From: Xenorhabdus griffiniae
GTDB lineage: Bacteria > Pseudomonadota > Gammaproteobacteria > Enterobacterales > Enterobacteriaceae
Direction of reading: 5' to 3'
Assembly: GCF_001028135.1 (NCBI RefSeq)
Contig: NZ_LDNM01000044.1
Span: 1 to 64,000, forward strand
DNA: 64,000 bases
Made by a program: the position numbers and the translations under genes. Shown piece by piece: positions 1-7,491 of this stretch (position 1 is its first letter; the number at the start of each line of letters is the position of its first letter). Under the pieces are notes generated by a model, which had not been told where the DNA came from, made no database searches, and was given only the letters and a program-made list of their open reading frames with translations.

Positions 1-88
1 CAGCTCTTTACTCGAAGCAACCTGTTTATTTTTGACTAAAAAACATTCGTGATCTTGCCCTGCTTGTTCCCGTACCTGAGAATTTTCT

Positions 89-331
89 ATGTCATTTAAA
101 TACCGAGACAGCCCGTTATTTTATCGGGTTGCGCGCGAGGCCGCAAAAATTGAACGCGAGGGCGATTATCGTCGGGCATCAAAAGTGTGGAATAAAGCGG
201 CGCGGCATTCGCGCAATGAATTAAACATTAAATGGGCAGAAATTCGTTCTGATTTTTGCCTAAAACAAATTGAACGGGATCAATTCAATGAAAATCAGAG
301 AGGACGTAATAGAGCGATATCTGGTTATTGA
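89..331 (+). CDS. ANR family phage-type transcriptional regulator
   Basis: This 80-residue basic protein reads like the ANR (aggregate-negative regulator) family of small regulators common on prophages and P4-like elements. The visible signature is YRVAREAAKIEREGDYRRAS near residues 12-31, followed by W..A...S...N..WA..RSDFC, which is the family's conserved E-R-x-G-D-Y, W and WA..R..FC pattern. The ATG at 89 has only a weak upstream GAG. Its 3' end overlaps the next gene by 44 bases in another frame, so the two are probably co-transcribed. The 88 bases before it carry no supportable gene and run off the window. Family assignment is from the pattern alone; the regulated target cannot be inferred. 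Confidence 0.75.
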   Translation: MSFKYRDSPLFYRVAREAAKIEREGDYRRASKVWNKAARHSRNELNIKWAEIRSDFCLKQIERDQFNENQRGRNRAISGY

Positions 332-554
332 GGTGAAAAAAGCGGGCGGCATTGCCTATAAATTTGTTTCCCCTGGTCGCCGTGGTGTTCCTGACCGTAT
401 TGTTGTTTTACCCAATGGGCGTGTGATATTTGTCGAGTGCAAAGCACCGGGCGAAAAACCTCGCCCTGACCAGTTACGGGAACACGAACGTCTACGGGCA
501 CTGGGGCAAACAGTTGTTGTTTTGGACAGTAAAAATGTGGAGGGGATTTTATGA
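288..554 (+). CDS. VRR-NUC domain nuclease (PD-(D/E)XK fold)
   Basis: An 88-residue stand-alone VRR-NUC nuclease, as found in P4-like and other phage elements next to an SNF2-type helicase. The catalytic core is visible: GRRGVPDRIVV (metal-binding D), then VIFVECKAPGEKPRPDQ with the E-x-K pair and the conserved Q. The ATG at 288 is preferred over a TTG six codons upstream because the family usually starts shortly before the E-x-x-I-E-x-Y-L helix. It overlaps the ANR gene at its start. Its TGA overlaps an ATG at 551 that opens a 14-codon peptide. Function is inferred to be element DNA processing together with the helicase; no direct evidence of substrate. Confidence 0.85.
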   Translation: MKIREDVIERYLVIEVKKAGGIAYKFVSPGRRGVPDRIVVLPNGRVIFVECKAPGEKPRPDQLREHERLRALGQTVVVLDSKNVEGIL

Positions 555-595
555 ACTTTGGGGTAAAAAACTTTACACCTCCGAATCACCCATAG
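551..595 (+). other. 14-codon ORF overlapping the nuclease stop; possible relic of the helicase start
   Basis: An ATG overlapping the VRR-NUC stop (ATGA) opens a 14-codon frame, MNFGVKNFTPPNHP, ended by TAG. The overlap is the arrangement expected if the nuclease and helicase were once directly coupled, and the short peptide loosely resembles the helicase N-terminus further down (MKPFTPRPYQ). This may be the abandoned start of the helicase gene left when the unknown gene at 681-1130 arrived. The similarity is short and could be chance. Confidence 0.3.
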
Positions 596-680
596 TTACC
601 ATTGAAAATAGTAGTGAAAGCTATGAATTCCAGAATATAAATTGGAAGTAATATACTTTTAATAATTGGAGAAAATATAA

Positions 681-1130
681 ATGAACAATGAATTTAACGA
701 AGAATCATCATTCGCTGCATATATTAATAAATTATCACCTAAAATCACCGCAGAAATAGAATTAACCGATTTCGCACAGGGCGGGGATGGTAAAGCGGTG
801 GCATTTGGAAAAGTATTTAATGATAGTAAAAAACGATTTAACGATGGCGATGAGATAATAACATCTCTGGTTCGCAATGCTGAAACGTATAAAAACGATG
901 GGTATATAATAACCCGAAATTCCATTTATAAAATAAGGGAGCCAAAGACAGACGACACAATTAAAAGAGAAATAAAACTAAGTGCAATAAAGGTACTTAA
1001 AGAAGCATGTAACTTAGCAAAAGAACACAACGTAGCTGAAATCCCCATTGAGGTAGATATCTTATTAAAAATATTTACCGAAATAGAAACTCTCACCACT
1101 AAGTTAACTGAATATGAAAATAACAATTGA
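681..1130 (+). CDS. Hypothetical protein, AT-rich gene inside the integrative element
   Basis: A 149-residue acidic soluble protein with no motif I recognise. It has a good GGAG ribosome binding site eight bases before the ATG. The N-terminal two thirds looks like a small alpha/beta domain, with the stretch DGDEIITSLVRNAETYKNDG around residues 56-75. The C-terminal third is helical and charged (residues 95-149, rich in K, E, L and I), which could mediate oligomerisation. The gene and its flanks are clearly more AT-rich than the neighbouring helicase and sit between the nuclease and the helicase, so it behaves like a cargo gene inserted into an otherwise standard phage pair. No signal peptide or membrane segment. 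Function unknown. Confidence 0.65.
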   Translation: MNNEFNEESSFAAYINKLSPKITAEIELTDFAQGGDGKAVAFGKVFNDSKKRFNDGDEIITSLVRNAETYKNDGYIITRNSIYKIREPKTDDTIKREIKLSAIKVLKEACNLAKEHNVAEIPIEVDILLKIFTEIETLTTKLTEYENNN

Positions 1131-1170
1131 TGCACATAATATTAACGTACGTGTCAATTAGGGGCAAAAT

Positions 1171-2553
1171 ATGAAACCATTCACACCACGCCCCTACCAA
1201 AACCTTATTATTAATCACGAACTGGATTTACCCCGCTGCAATGTGTGGGCAGGAATGGGTATGGGCAAAACTGTAGCAACACTAACTGCACTGGAAGATC
1301 TTTATATGGTGGGTATGGAAACCCAACCAACACTAGTTTTGGCCCCGTTGCGTGTGGCTCGTTCCACATGGCCGGATGAGGTGGACAAATGGAACCATTT
1401 CCACAATATCGACGTTCAGCCCATTGTGGGCAATGTTAAAGAGCGCAGGGACGCGCTCAAAAACACCAACGCCAGCGTATTCACCACCAACTACGATAAC
1501 CTCGTCTGGCTGGTGGAAACGCTGGGGGACAAATGGCCGTTCGCTACCGTCATTGCCGATGAGAGCACGCGGCTAAAATCATTCCGGTTGCGTAAAGGAG
1601 GCAAAAGAGCCGCCGCTCTGGCAAAAGTTGCGCACAAACATGTACGCCGCTGGGTGAACTTAACCGGCACGCCCTCTCCTAATGGTCTGGTCGATTTATG
1701 GGGGCAATCGTGGTTTATCGATCAGGGCGAACGACTGGGCCGGACGTACAGTGCGTTCACCTCGCGCTGGTTCAATAGTATTCGGTTCCCTGGGCAATCA
1801 TGGGTGAAACTGGAACCGTGGCCGTTTGCTCAGGAGCAAATGCAAACAGCACTAAACGATGTGACCATCGCTCTCAACGCGGCGGACTGGTTCGATATTC
1901 AGGAACCAATTCACAATGTTATTCGTGTCGATTTACCGTCCACAGTCCGGCAGCAGTACCGCGCGATGGAAAAAGAGCTGTTCATGGAGTTGGGTAGTAT
2001 CGGGGTTGAGGCGCTGAACGCAGCGGCCAAAACCGTTAAATGTCTGCAAATCGCCAGCGGGGCTATCTATACTGACGAGAACGGCGCTTGGCAGGAACTG
2101 CACGACGCCAAAATTCAGGCATTAGACAGCATCATTAATGAGTCTGGCGGTATGCCTGTACTGGTCGCCTACCACTGGAAACACGATTTAGAAAGGTTAC
2201 TGAAAGCATTTCCCAAAGGCAGGCACCTTGATTTAGATCCGCAGACCCTGCGCGACTGGAACGCCGGAAAAATTCCCGTATTGTTCGCCCACCCTGCCAG
2301 CGCCGGTCACGGCCTGAACCTGCAAGACGGCGGAAACATTTTGGTGTTTTTCTCCCACTGGTGGGACCTGGAACAGTATCAGCAAATCAATGAACGTATC
2401 GGCCCTACCCGACAGATACAGGCAGGGCACAACCGCCCTGTGTTTATTTACCACATTATCGCAACCGATACGGTCGATGAGCTGGTGATGGAACGGCGTA
2501 ATTCCAAACGGGAAGTTCAGGACATTTTATTAGAGGCTATGAAACGCCGGTAA
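1171..2553 (+). CDS. SNF2-type DEAD/DEAH helicase of a P4-like element
   Basis: A 460-residue SF2 helicase of the phage SNF2-like type. Helicase motifs are in order: Q-like FTPRPYQ at residues 4-10, Walker A GMGMGKT near 28-34, motif II ADES near 128, motif III NLTGTPSPNGL near 168-178, and the C-terminal lobe with SAGHGLNLQDG and motif VI QINERIGPTRQ around residues 410-420. Such helicases are regularly found beside VRR-NUC nucleases in phages and satellites and are thought to act in element replication or recombination. The gene is GC-richer than the unknown gene before it. Start ATG at 1171 gives the family's standard beginning. Ends with two consecutive stop codons (TAATAA). Confidence 0.88.
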   Translation: MKPFTPRPYQNLIINHELDLPRCNVWAGMGMGKTVATLTALEDLYMVGMETQPTLVLAPLRVARSTWPDEVDKWNHFHNIDVQPIVGNVKERRDALKNTNASVFTTNYDNLVWLVETLGDKWPFATVIADESTRLKSFRLRKGGKRAAALAKVAHKHVRRWVNLTGTPSPNGLVDLWGQSWFIDQGERLGRTYSAFTSRWFNSIRFPGQSWVKLEPWPFAQEQMQTALNDVTIALNAADWFDIQEPIHNVIRVDLPSTVRQQYRAMEKELFMELGSIGVEALNAAAKTVKCLQIASGAIYTDENGAWQELHDAKIQALDSIINESGGMPVLVAYHWKHDLERLLKAFPKGRHLDLDPQTLRDWNAGKIPVLFAHPASAGHGLNLQDGGNILVFFSHWWDLEQYQQINERIGPTRQIQAGHNRPVFIYHIIATDTVDELVMERRNSKREVQDILLEAMKRR

Positions 2554-2557
2554 TAAG

Positions 2558-2710
2558 CTGCGCCGTTTACTTAACATTGATATTCAACCTAAACGGTTAA
2601 CAGAAATACTAGCCCTAGCCCTACCCGAATTTAAACGTGTCATGTCGCCATATCAGAAGAGCAAATGCCTACCTGTGATGTGGCTGCGGCACTACGTAGA
2701 AAGGAGATGA
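2558..2710 (+). other. 50-codon open frame without a standard start; likely gene remnant
   Basis: Just after the helicase, the +1-shifted frame stays open for about 55 codons up to a TGA at 2708-2710 and has protein-like composition (for example LRRLLNIDIQPKRLTEIL and KSKCLPVMWLRHYVERR). It has no ATG near its beginning; CTG at 2558 or an internal ATG at 2642 (22 codons) are the only candidates. The last codons overlap the AlpA gene's ribosome binding site. It may be the tail of a decayed element gene or an initiation-coupled small gene. I do not recognise it. Confidence 0.3.
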
Positions 2711-2713
2711 AGG

Positions 2714-2935
2714 ATGGATAAGCTTTTAAACGCAAAACAAGTATGTAAAGCAATGTCGATAAGCAAGCCGACTCTGTATAGAAAGATTAAGTCTGGACAG
2801 ATACCAGAGCCTCTCAAGGATGGAAGATACTCAAAATGGAAAGAGAGCGACATAACTCACTATATCAACTCTCTATCCAGGGGCTTCTTAGCTGAGCCGG
2901 TTAAAAAGGAGTCAACTATTGATGATTTCAAGTAA
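2714..2935 (+). CDS. AlpA-family helix-turn-helix regulator (putative excisionase)
   Basis: A 73-residue DNA-binding protein with the MerR/AlpA-like winged helix seen in P4-like elements: LLNAKQVCKAMSISKPTLYR at residues 4-23 is the helix-turn-helix, followed by GQIPEPLKDGRYSKWKESDI, the conserved wing of the family. AlpA proteins activate or assist excision by acting on the neighbouring integrase gene. A strong GGAG lies ten bases before the ATG. Its last 24 bases overlap the 3' end of the convergently transcribed integrase, an unusually tight arrangement. Role as excisionase is inferred from family and neighbour. Confidence 0.8.
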   Translation: MDKLLNAKQVCKAMSISKPTLYRKIKSGQIPEPLKDGRYSKWKESDITHYINSLSRGFLAEPVKKESTIDDFK

Positions 2936-4096
2936 CACCTTTGTCCACTCTTCCATCATGTCTATCCTCTCTCTCATGTATTCAGCGTGATTATATGCGG
3001 CTATTGACTTGTTTGTTTCGGAGTGTGATAGCTGCTTCTCTATAAGCTCACTTCTAAACCCCATTTCATACAGCATAGTTGATGCAGTGGCCCTAAAGTC
3101 ATGGCATGTTATATCCCCACTTTTAAACCCTAGGTTCTCTATTGCTCTGTTTGGGGTTGATTTGCTTATCTTCCCTCCGTTAGTTCCCTGAAACACTAAA
3201 TCGATATTTTCGCTTTTAGTATATCTTCTTGAATCTGTCATTAACGATAAGACGTAATCAGAAAGCGGGACTATGTGTAACTTTCCCATCTTCATTCTAT
3301 CCTCACTTATAATCCACGTCTTATTCTCCATGTCAATCTCACTCCATAGAGCACCTCTTAACTCCGATTGCCTAACGAACAAAAAAGGGAGAATTTTGAG
3401 GAATAATTTTACCACTGAAGTTGATTTTGATTTCTCAAGTCTTTCAAAATAGAGTTTTATCTCTTCTCTTGATAGGCATCTGGAGTGATTTGTTTTTGGG
3501 GTTATTATTGACCCAAGTAATGTGCTGGCAGGATCAAATTCAGCTCGTAAAGTTGATACTGCATACCGGAAAATAGAGGAGCATATCATTCTGACTTTTA
3601 CTGCTGATGAGGGGGAGCCATTGGACTCGATACGCTTTAGTACTACAAGTATATCTCTGGATGTTATGTCTTTGATTGGTTTATCGCCAAAAATTGGGTA
3701 GCAATTATTGAACAAAAAACTTCTGTAGATTCGAATTGTAGATTCGGTTAATGTCTTTTCTTTTCTTTCTAGCCACTCTATAGATATCGATTTAAATGTA
3801 TTTAATCTATCTTCATCAAGTAATTTCTTATTGGATTTTTTAACTGCTGTTGGATTTAACCCTTTCTTTACCTGCTGTCTAGCCCATTCAGCTTCTTTCC
3901 TCGCCTCGGCAAGGCTTACGTATGGATACTCGCCAATCGTATATCTTCCATCCTTAGTTGGTGTCACCCAAAATCTATATCTCCAGAATTTTGAGCCGGA
4001 GGGTCTGATCTCTATGTATAACCCCTTTTCGTCTGTTAGGTTGTACGGCCTATCCTTTGGCTTTGCGTTTCGTACTTTTATATCTGTTAAGGGCAT
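2912..4096 (-). CDS. int: P4-type tyrosine recombinase / integrase
   Basis: A 394-residue integrase that inserts and excises the element. The N-terminus is the arm-binding DUF4102-like domain (MPLTDIKVRNAKPKDRPYNL, then GLYIEIRPSG.KFWRYRF), followed by a SAM-like core-binding domain around residues 100-190. The catalytic domain shows the tyrosine recombinase residues: Arg in RQSELRG (about 263), HDFR (about 333-336), LSHSE (about 358) and the nucleophile Tyr near NHAEY (about 372). A GGAG precedes the ATG at 4096. It is the last gene of the element on this side, so the attachment site should lie in 4097-4281, but there is no tRNA there. Confidence 0.92.
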   Translation of the reverse strand: MPLTDIKVRNAKPKDRPYNLTDEKGLYIEIRPSGSKFWRYRFWVTPTKDGRYTIGEYPYVSLAEARKEAEWARQQVKKGLNPTAVKKSNKKLLDEDRLNTFKSISIEWLERKEKTLTESTIRIYRSFLFNNCYPIFGDKPIKDITSRDILVVLKRIESNGSPSSAVKVRMICSSIFRYAVSTLRAEFDPASTLLGSIITPKTNHSRCLSREEIKLYFERLEKSKSTSVVKLFLKILPFLFVRQSELRGALWSEIDMENKTWIISEDRMKMGKLHIVPLSDYVLSLMTDSRRYTKSENIDLVFQGTNGGKISKSTPNRAIENLGFKSGDITCHDFRATASTMLYEMGFRSELIEKQLSHSETNKSIAAYNHAEYMRERIDMMEEWTKVLLEIINS

Positions 4097-4097
4097 A

Positions 4098-4141
4098 GCA
4101 GGACTCCAAACAAGATTTAGTTGTCCTGTAAGTTGTCCTGT
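4098..4141. repeat. Direct repeats upstream of the integrase, possible arm-type sites
   Basis: The 11-mer AGTTGTCCTGT occurs at 4119-4129 and 4131-4141, and the inverted core CAGGAC lies at 4099-4105, next to the integrase start. Closely spaced short repeats beside int are what arm-type integrase binding sites look like. The rest of 4142-4281 is AT-rich with no tRNA or other recognised target, so the attachment core remains undetermined. Confidence 0.4.
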
Positions 4142-4281
4142 TTTTTGTGATATGTCAAGACATCACTTAACACCACAAGAGACTAAAGCCAATAATTTTA
4201 AATAAAAAAATCAAACCATTGATACCCAGCGACATCATCTGATATTAAGATTATTTTTCTGCAATAAAAAGACGCATGGAA

Positions 4282-4752
4282 TTATTCAAAAACTTCAATG
4301 AGTGTTCCACCTGAGCCTGGCTCAGTCAGTTCACCAATAGCAAAAAAATCAATGTCGTGGCTTCGTGCAACGGCTTTCGCCTCTTCCACGGCATCCGGCA
4401 AAATTGCCAGCAATAAACCACCCGAAGTTTGTGGGTCACACAGGAGATAACGTTGACAGGGAATCATCTTTCCAATTAAGTGCCCAGCGCTGTCAAAGTT
4501 GCGTCCCGTGCCTCCAGGTACACAACCTTTTTCGATATAAACATCAACATCTGACAATCTCGGAATTTGTGAAAATTTGACTTTCGCCTGAACGCCAAAA
4601 TCTCCACAAATTTTACTCAAATGCCCTAACAGACCGGAGCCTGTCACATCCGTCATAGCTGTAACACCCTCAATTCCTGCAAAATCTGTCCCCGCTTTAT
4701 TCAACTGGCACATCGTTTCTTTCGCTTGAGTCAGACGGATTTTAGTTGACAT
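4282..4752 (-). pseudogene. selD: selD (selenide, water dikinase) with in-frame internal deletion
   Basis: SelD makes selenophosphate from selenide and ATP; the enterobacterial protein has about 347 residues. Here only 156 remain. The first nine, MSTKIRLTQ, match the normal SelD N-terminus, and from residue 10 the sequence continues in frame with what is normally residue 195-200 onward (KETMCQLNKAGTDFAGIEGV), through AMTDVTG, GCVPGGTGRNF and CDPQTSGGLL to the C-terminus. The segment with the catalytic Cys/Sec and Lys and most of the ATP-binding domain is gone. The normally conserved VTGFGLLGH reads VTGSGLLGH. A ribosome binding site GGAG is intact. It follows ydjA by 31 bases, as in other enterobacteria, but the usual next gene topB is replaced by the integrative element. 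It cannot be an active SelD. Confidence 0.85.
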
Positions 4753-4783
4753 GAGTCGCTCCAGTTAAGAAGTTGCTGACAAA

Positions 4784-5335
4784 TTAGAAATAACTGACAA
4801 AATTCGTCAAATCGGGTGTTGCGACTTTTGCAGGTGCCCTGAGTTCTGGGGTTCCTAAGTAAAGGAATCCAACAATTTTGTCATTTTCCTCACATCCCAA
4901 GCCCGCTCTGACAATGGGATCTTCTGTCCATGAGCCTGAACGCCATATACCGCCAAAACCTTGGGTGACTGCGGCCATTTGCATTGCGTGAACAGCACAC
5001 CCCGCAGCAACGACTTGTTCCCATGCCGGAACTTTTGCATGTTCAACGACCTTAGCGATAACGGTAATAATCATTGGTGCCCGGTAAGGGGCATTTTTTG
5101 CTTTCTCCTCAACTTCCTTGCCCATTCCGCCTTCAATTGCGGCTTTTTCAAGGAGATTACTGAATTTATCTATACCTTCCCCTTCCATCACAATAAAATG
5201 CCAAGGACGCAAAGCCCCATGGTCAGGCGCTCTCATCCCAGCGGCTAAAATATGTTGCAATTCAATATCTTTTGGTACGGGGGTTGTTAAGCGTGAAACT
5301 GAACGACGATTTAACAAAAGTTCCAAAGCATTCAT
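4784..5335 (-). CDS. ydjA: NAD(P)H nitroreductase YdjA
   Basis: A 183-residue FMN-binding nitroreductase of the small YdjA type. The N-terminal [20 protein letters not shown] carries the family RRS motif that contacts FMN phosphate. [11 protein letters not shown] at about residues 36-46 and GFGGIWRSG near 129-137 are also typical, as is the C-terminal GFLYLGTP. It likely reduces nitro or quinone compounds; physiological substrate unknown. It is divergent from sppA and upstream of the broken selD, the same order as in Escherichia coli. The ATG is preceded by AGGAG. Confidence 0.93.
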   Translation of the reverse strand: MNALELLLNRRSVSRLTTPVPKDIELQHILAAGMRAPDHGALRPWHFIVMEGEGIDKFSNLLEKAAIEGGMGKEVEEKAKNAPYRAPMIITVIAKVVEHAKVPAWEQVVAAGCAVHAMQMAAVTQGFGGIWRSGSWTEDPIVRAGLGCEENDKIVGFLYLGTPELRAPAKVATPDLTNFVSYF

Positions 5336-5504
5336 TATTTTCTCCTAAAGTAAGATAATCTGTCTCAGACCGACATTCTCTGTTTATTCGTTAATGAATG
5401 AAAGCACATAAACTGTTTTTTCAATCAATAACATGATTTCCAGCTGACATTTTCAAGCAGGATGATTAGGATAACCCTATTTGATACCCTGACCGGAGAA
5501 CAAT

Positions 5505-7382
5505 ATGCGAAAATTATGGCACTTCACGGCAGCATTATTTAAATGGAGCTGGAAACTCCTAAATTTTGTTCGCCAATTTATTTTCAATCTTATTTTTATT
5601 CTGTTGATTGTTGTTGTCGTTGTTGGCGTCATCGTTTACCAACAACAATCCAAACTTGACGATAACTATCACGGAGCATTGTATGTTAACTTATCCGGGA
5701 TTGTTCTTGATCGCGTAACTGATCGCAGTCCATTTGAACAATTCGCCAAAAATCTTTTGGGTCCATCCAATAGCAATGACAAAGAAACCTCTGTGTTTGA
5801 CATTGTTGACAGCATTCGCCGCGCAAAAAACGATCCCAAAATTACTGGCATGGTATTAAAGCTGGATGATTTTATCGGTACAAACCAGACCTCTATGAGA
5901 TATCTTGGCAAGGCCATCAACGAATTTAAAGCGGCAGGCAAACCTGTTTTTGCGATTGGCGATTCTTATAGCCAATCACAATATTATTTAGCCAGCTATG
6001 CCAATGAAATCTCTCTCTCTCCATTAGGCTCTGTTGATATCCATGGTTTCTCCACCAACCAGTTATATTACAAATCATTGTTAGATACACTGAAAGTGTC
6101 TACCCATATTTTCCGTGTAGGTACTTATAAATCAGCCGTCGAACCTATGTTACGTGACGATATGTCAAAAGAAGCTCGTGCATCTGACAGCCTCTGGCTC
6201 AACGAACTGTGGAACGATTATTTAAATACCATCGCAGTTAACCGGCATATCCCTGCTGATCAGGTCTTCCCCGGCACCGCAAACTTTATCGAGAAATTCC
6301 GTAAAGCAGGCGGAGACGCTTCACTGTATGCGTACCAAAACAAACTAGTGGACTATATTGAACCACGCAGTGTCGTTGAAAAGAAAATGCAGGAAAAATT
6401 TGGTTGGAATAAGGAACAAAAACATTTCAATTACATCAGTATCTATAACTACATTGACCAAAAACCAATACAAAACACAAATAATAAAGGCAACATTGCT
6501 GTTATTGTTGCTGAAGGGGCAATTTTAGACGGCAAACAATCACCGGGTATCGTTGGCAGTGACACCCTTGTTGAACAACTGCGCGAAGCGCACCATAACC
6601 CCAATATCAAAGCGATCGTATTACGAGTAAACAGCCCAGGTGGCAGTATCGGGGCGTCTGAAATTATTCGCAATGAGTTAGCCGCAATCCGGGATGACAA
6701 AACCGGAAATGCGAAACCCATCGTCGTTTCAATGGGGGGATTGACTGCTTCAGGCGGTTACTGGATATCAACTCCAGCTAACTATATTATTGCTGATCCG
6801 AGTACCTTAACAGGCTCGATTGGTGTTTTTGGTGTCATTCTAACCGTTGAGAAGAGCCTCAATTACGTTGGTGTGAATACCGATGGGGTTTCAACAACAC
6901 CATTAGCCGATATTTCTGCAACTAAAGGTATCAACCAGACATTCTCAGATGTCATGCAACTCGCTATTGAAAATGGTTACAGTAAGTTTATCGGGCTAGT
7001 TGCAAACTCTCGTAATAAATCTTTAGACGAGATCAATGACGTCGCTCAGGGGCGTGTCTGGAGTGGCATTGATGCCAAAAAGCATGGTTTGATCGATCAG
7101 CTGGGTGATTTTGATGACGCCGTTAAAAAAGCCGCTGAACTGGCAAAGATCAAAGATGTATCACTGGACTGGATGCAGCCTGAATTTTCATTCTCGGAAA
7201 AATTCATGCGGGGAATGACTTCATCAGCACAAGCACTATTGCCAAATACTTTGCAGTCAATGTTGCCGGCTCCATTTGCCGAAGTCGCTCAAGATGTGAA
7301 AAAACAAGCTACATTTTATAACAATATGAAAGATCCGCAGAATATCTACACATTCTGTCTGAATTGTGTCGATATCCGTTAA
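5505..7382 (+). CDS. sppA: Protease IV, signal peptide peptidase SppA (67K type)
   Basis: A 625-residue inner-membrane serine protease that degrades cleaved signal peptides. A single N-terminal membrane segment (about residues 24-46, FIFNLIFILLIVVVVVGVIV) anchors two tandem SppA domains facing the periplasm. The catalytic dyad is recognisable: Lys in FRVGTYKSAVEPM (about 208) and Ser in GGLTASGGYW (about 410). Length is close to the 618 residues of the E. coli enzyme. It stands alone between divergent ydjA and ansA and is followed by a strong intrinsic terminator. A GGAG precedes the ATG. Confidence 0.96.
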   Translation: MRKLWHFTAALFKWSWKLLNFVRQFIFNLIFILLIVVVVVGVIVYQQQSKLDDNYHGALYVNLSGIVLDRVTDRSPFEQFAKNLLGPSNSNDKETSVFDIVDSIRRAKNDPKITGMVLKLDDFIGTNQTSMRYLGKAINEFKAAGKPVFAIGDSYSQSQYYLASYANEISLSPLGSVDIHGFSTNQLYYKSLLDTLKVSTHIFRVGTYKSAVEPMLRDDMSKEARASDSLWLNELWNDYLNTIAVNRHIPADQVFPGTANFIEKFRKAGGDASLYAYQNKLVDYIEPRSVVEKKMQEKFGWNKEQKHFNYISIYNYIDQKPIQNTNNKGNIAVIVAEGAILDGKQSPGIVGSDTLVEQLREAHHNPNIKAIVLRVNSPGGSIGASEIIRNELAAIRDDKTGNAKPIVVSMGGLTASGGYWISTPANYIIADPSTLTGSIGVFGVILTVEKSLNYVGVNTDGVSTTPLADISATKGINQTFSDVMQLAIENGYSKFIGLVANSRNKSLDEINDVAQGRVWSGIDAKKHGLIDQLGDFDDAVKKAAELAKIKDVSLDWMQPEFSFSEKFMRGMTSSAQALLPNTLQSMLPAPFAEVAQDVKKQATFYNNMKDPQNIYTFCLNCVDIR

Positions 7383-7413
7383 AATAATTGACTAAGTTTT
7401 CAACAAATTTAAA

Positions 7414-7440
7414 GCCTGATGTCACCATCAGGCTTTTTTT
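7414..7440 (+). terminator. Intrinsic terminator of sppA
   Basis: GCCTGATG (7414-7421) and CATCAGGC (7426-7433) form a perfect 8-bp stem with loop TCAC, followed directly by seven T residues. It lies 31 bases after the sppA stop and separates it from ansA. Confidence 0.93.
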
Positions 7441-7491
7441 ATTCTTGATACTCCCTATAATCCGGCTAAATGTTTTTATTGAGGTGTTACC

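Noticed and set aside
430-651. A 73-codon plus-strand frame overlapping the VRR-NUC gene
   Set aside because: It is a frame shadow of the nuclease, which has clear catalytic motifs in the other frame.
4097-4281. Search for a tRNA or tmRNA as the integration target
   Set aside because: No cloverleaf, no TTC-type T-loop and no CCA end could be found on either strand.
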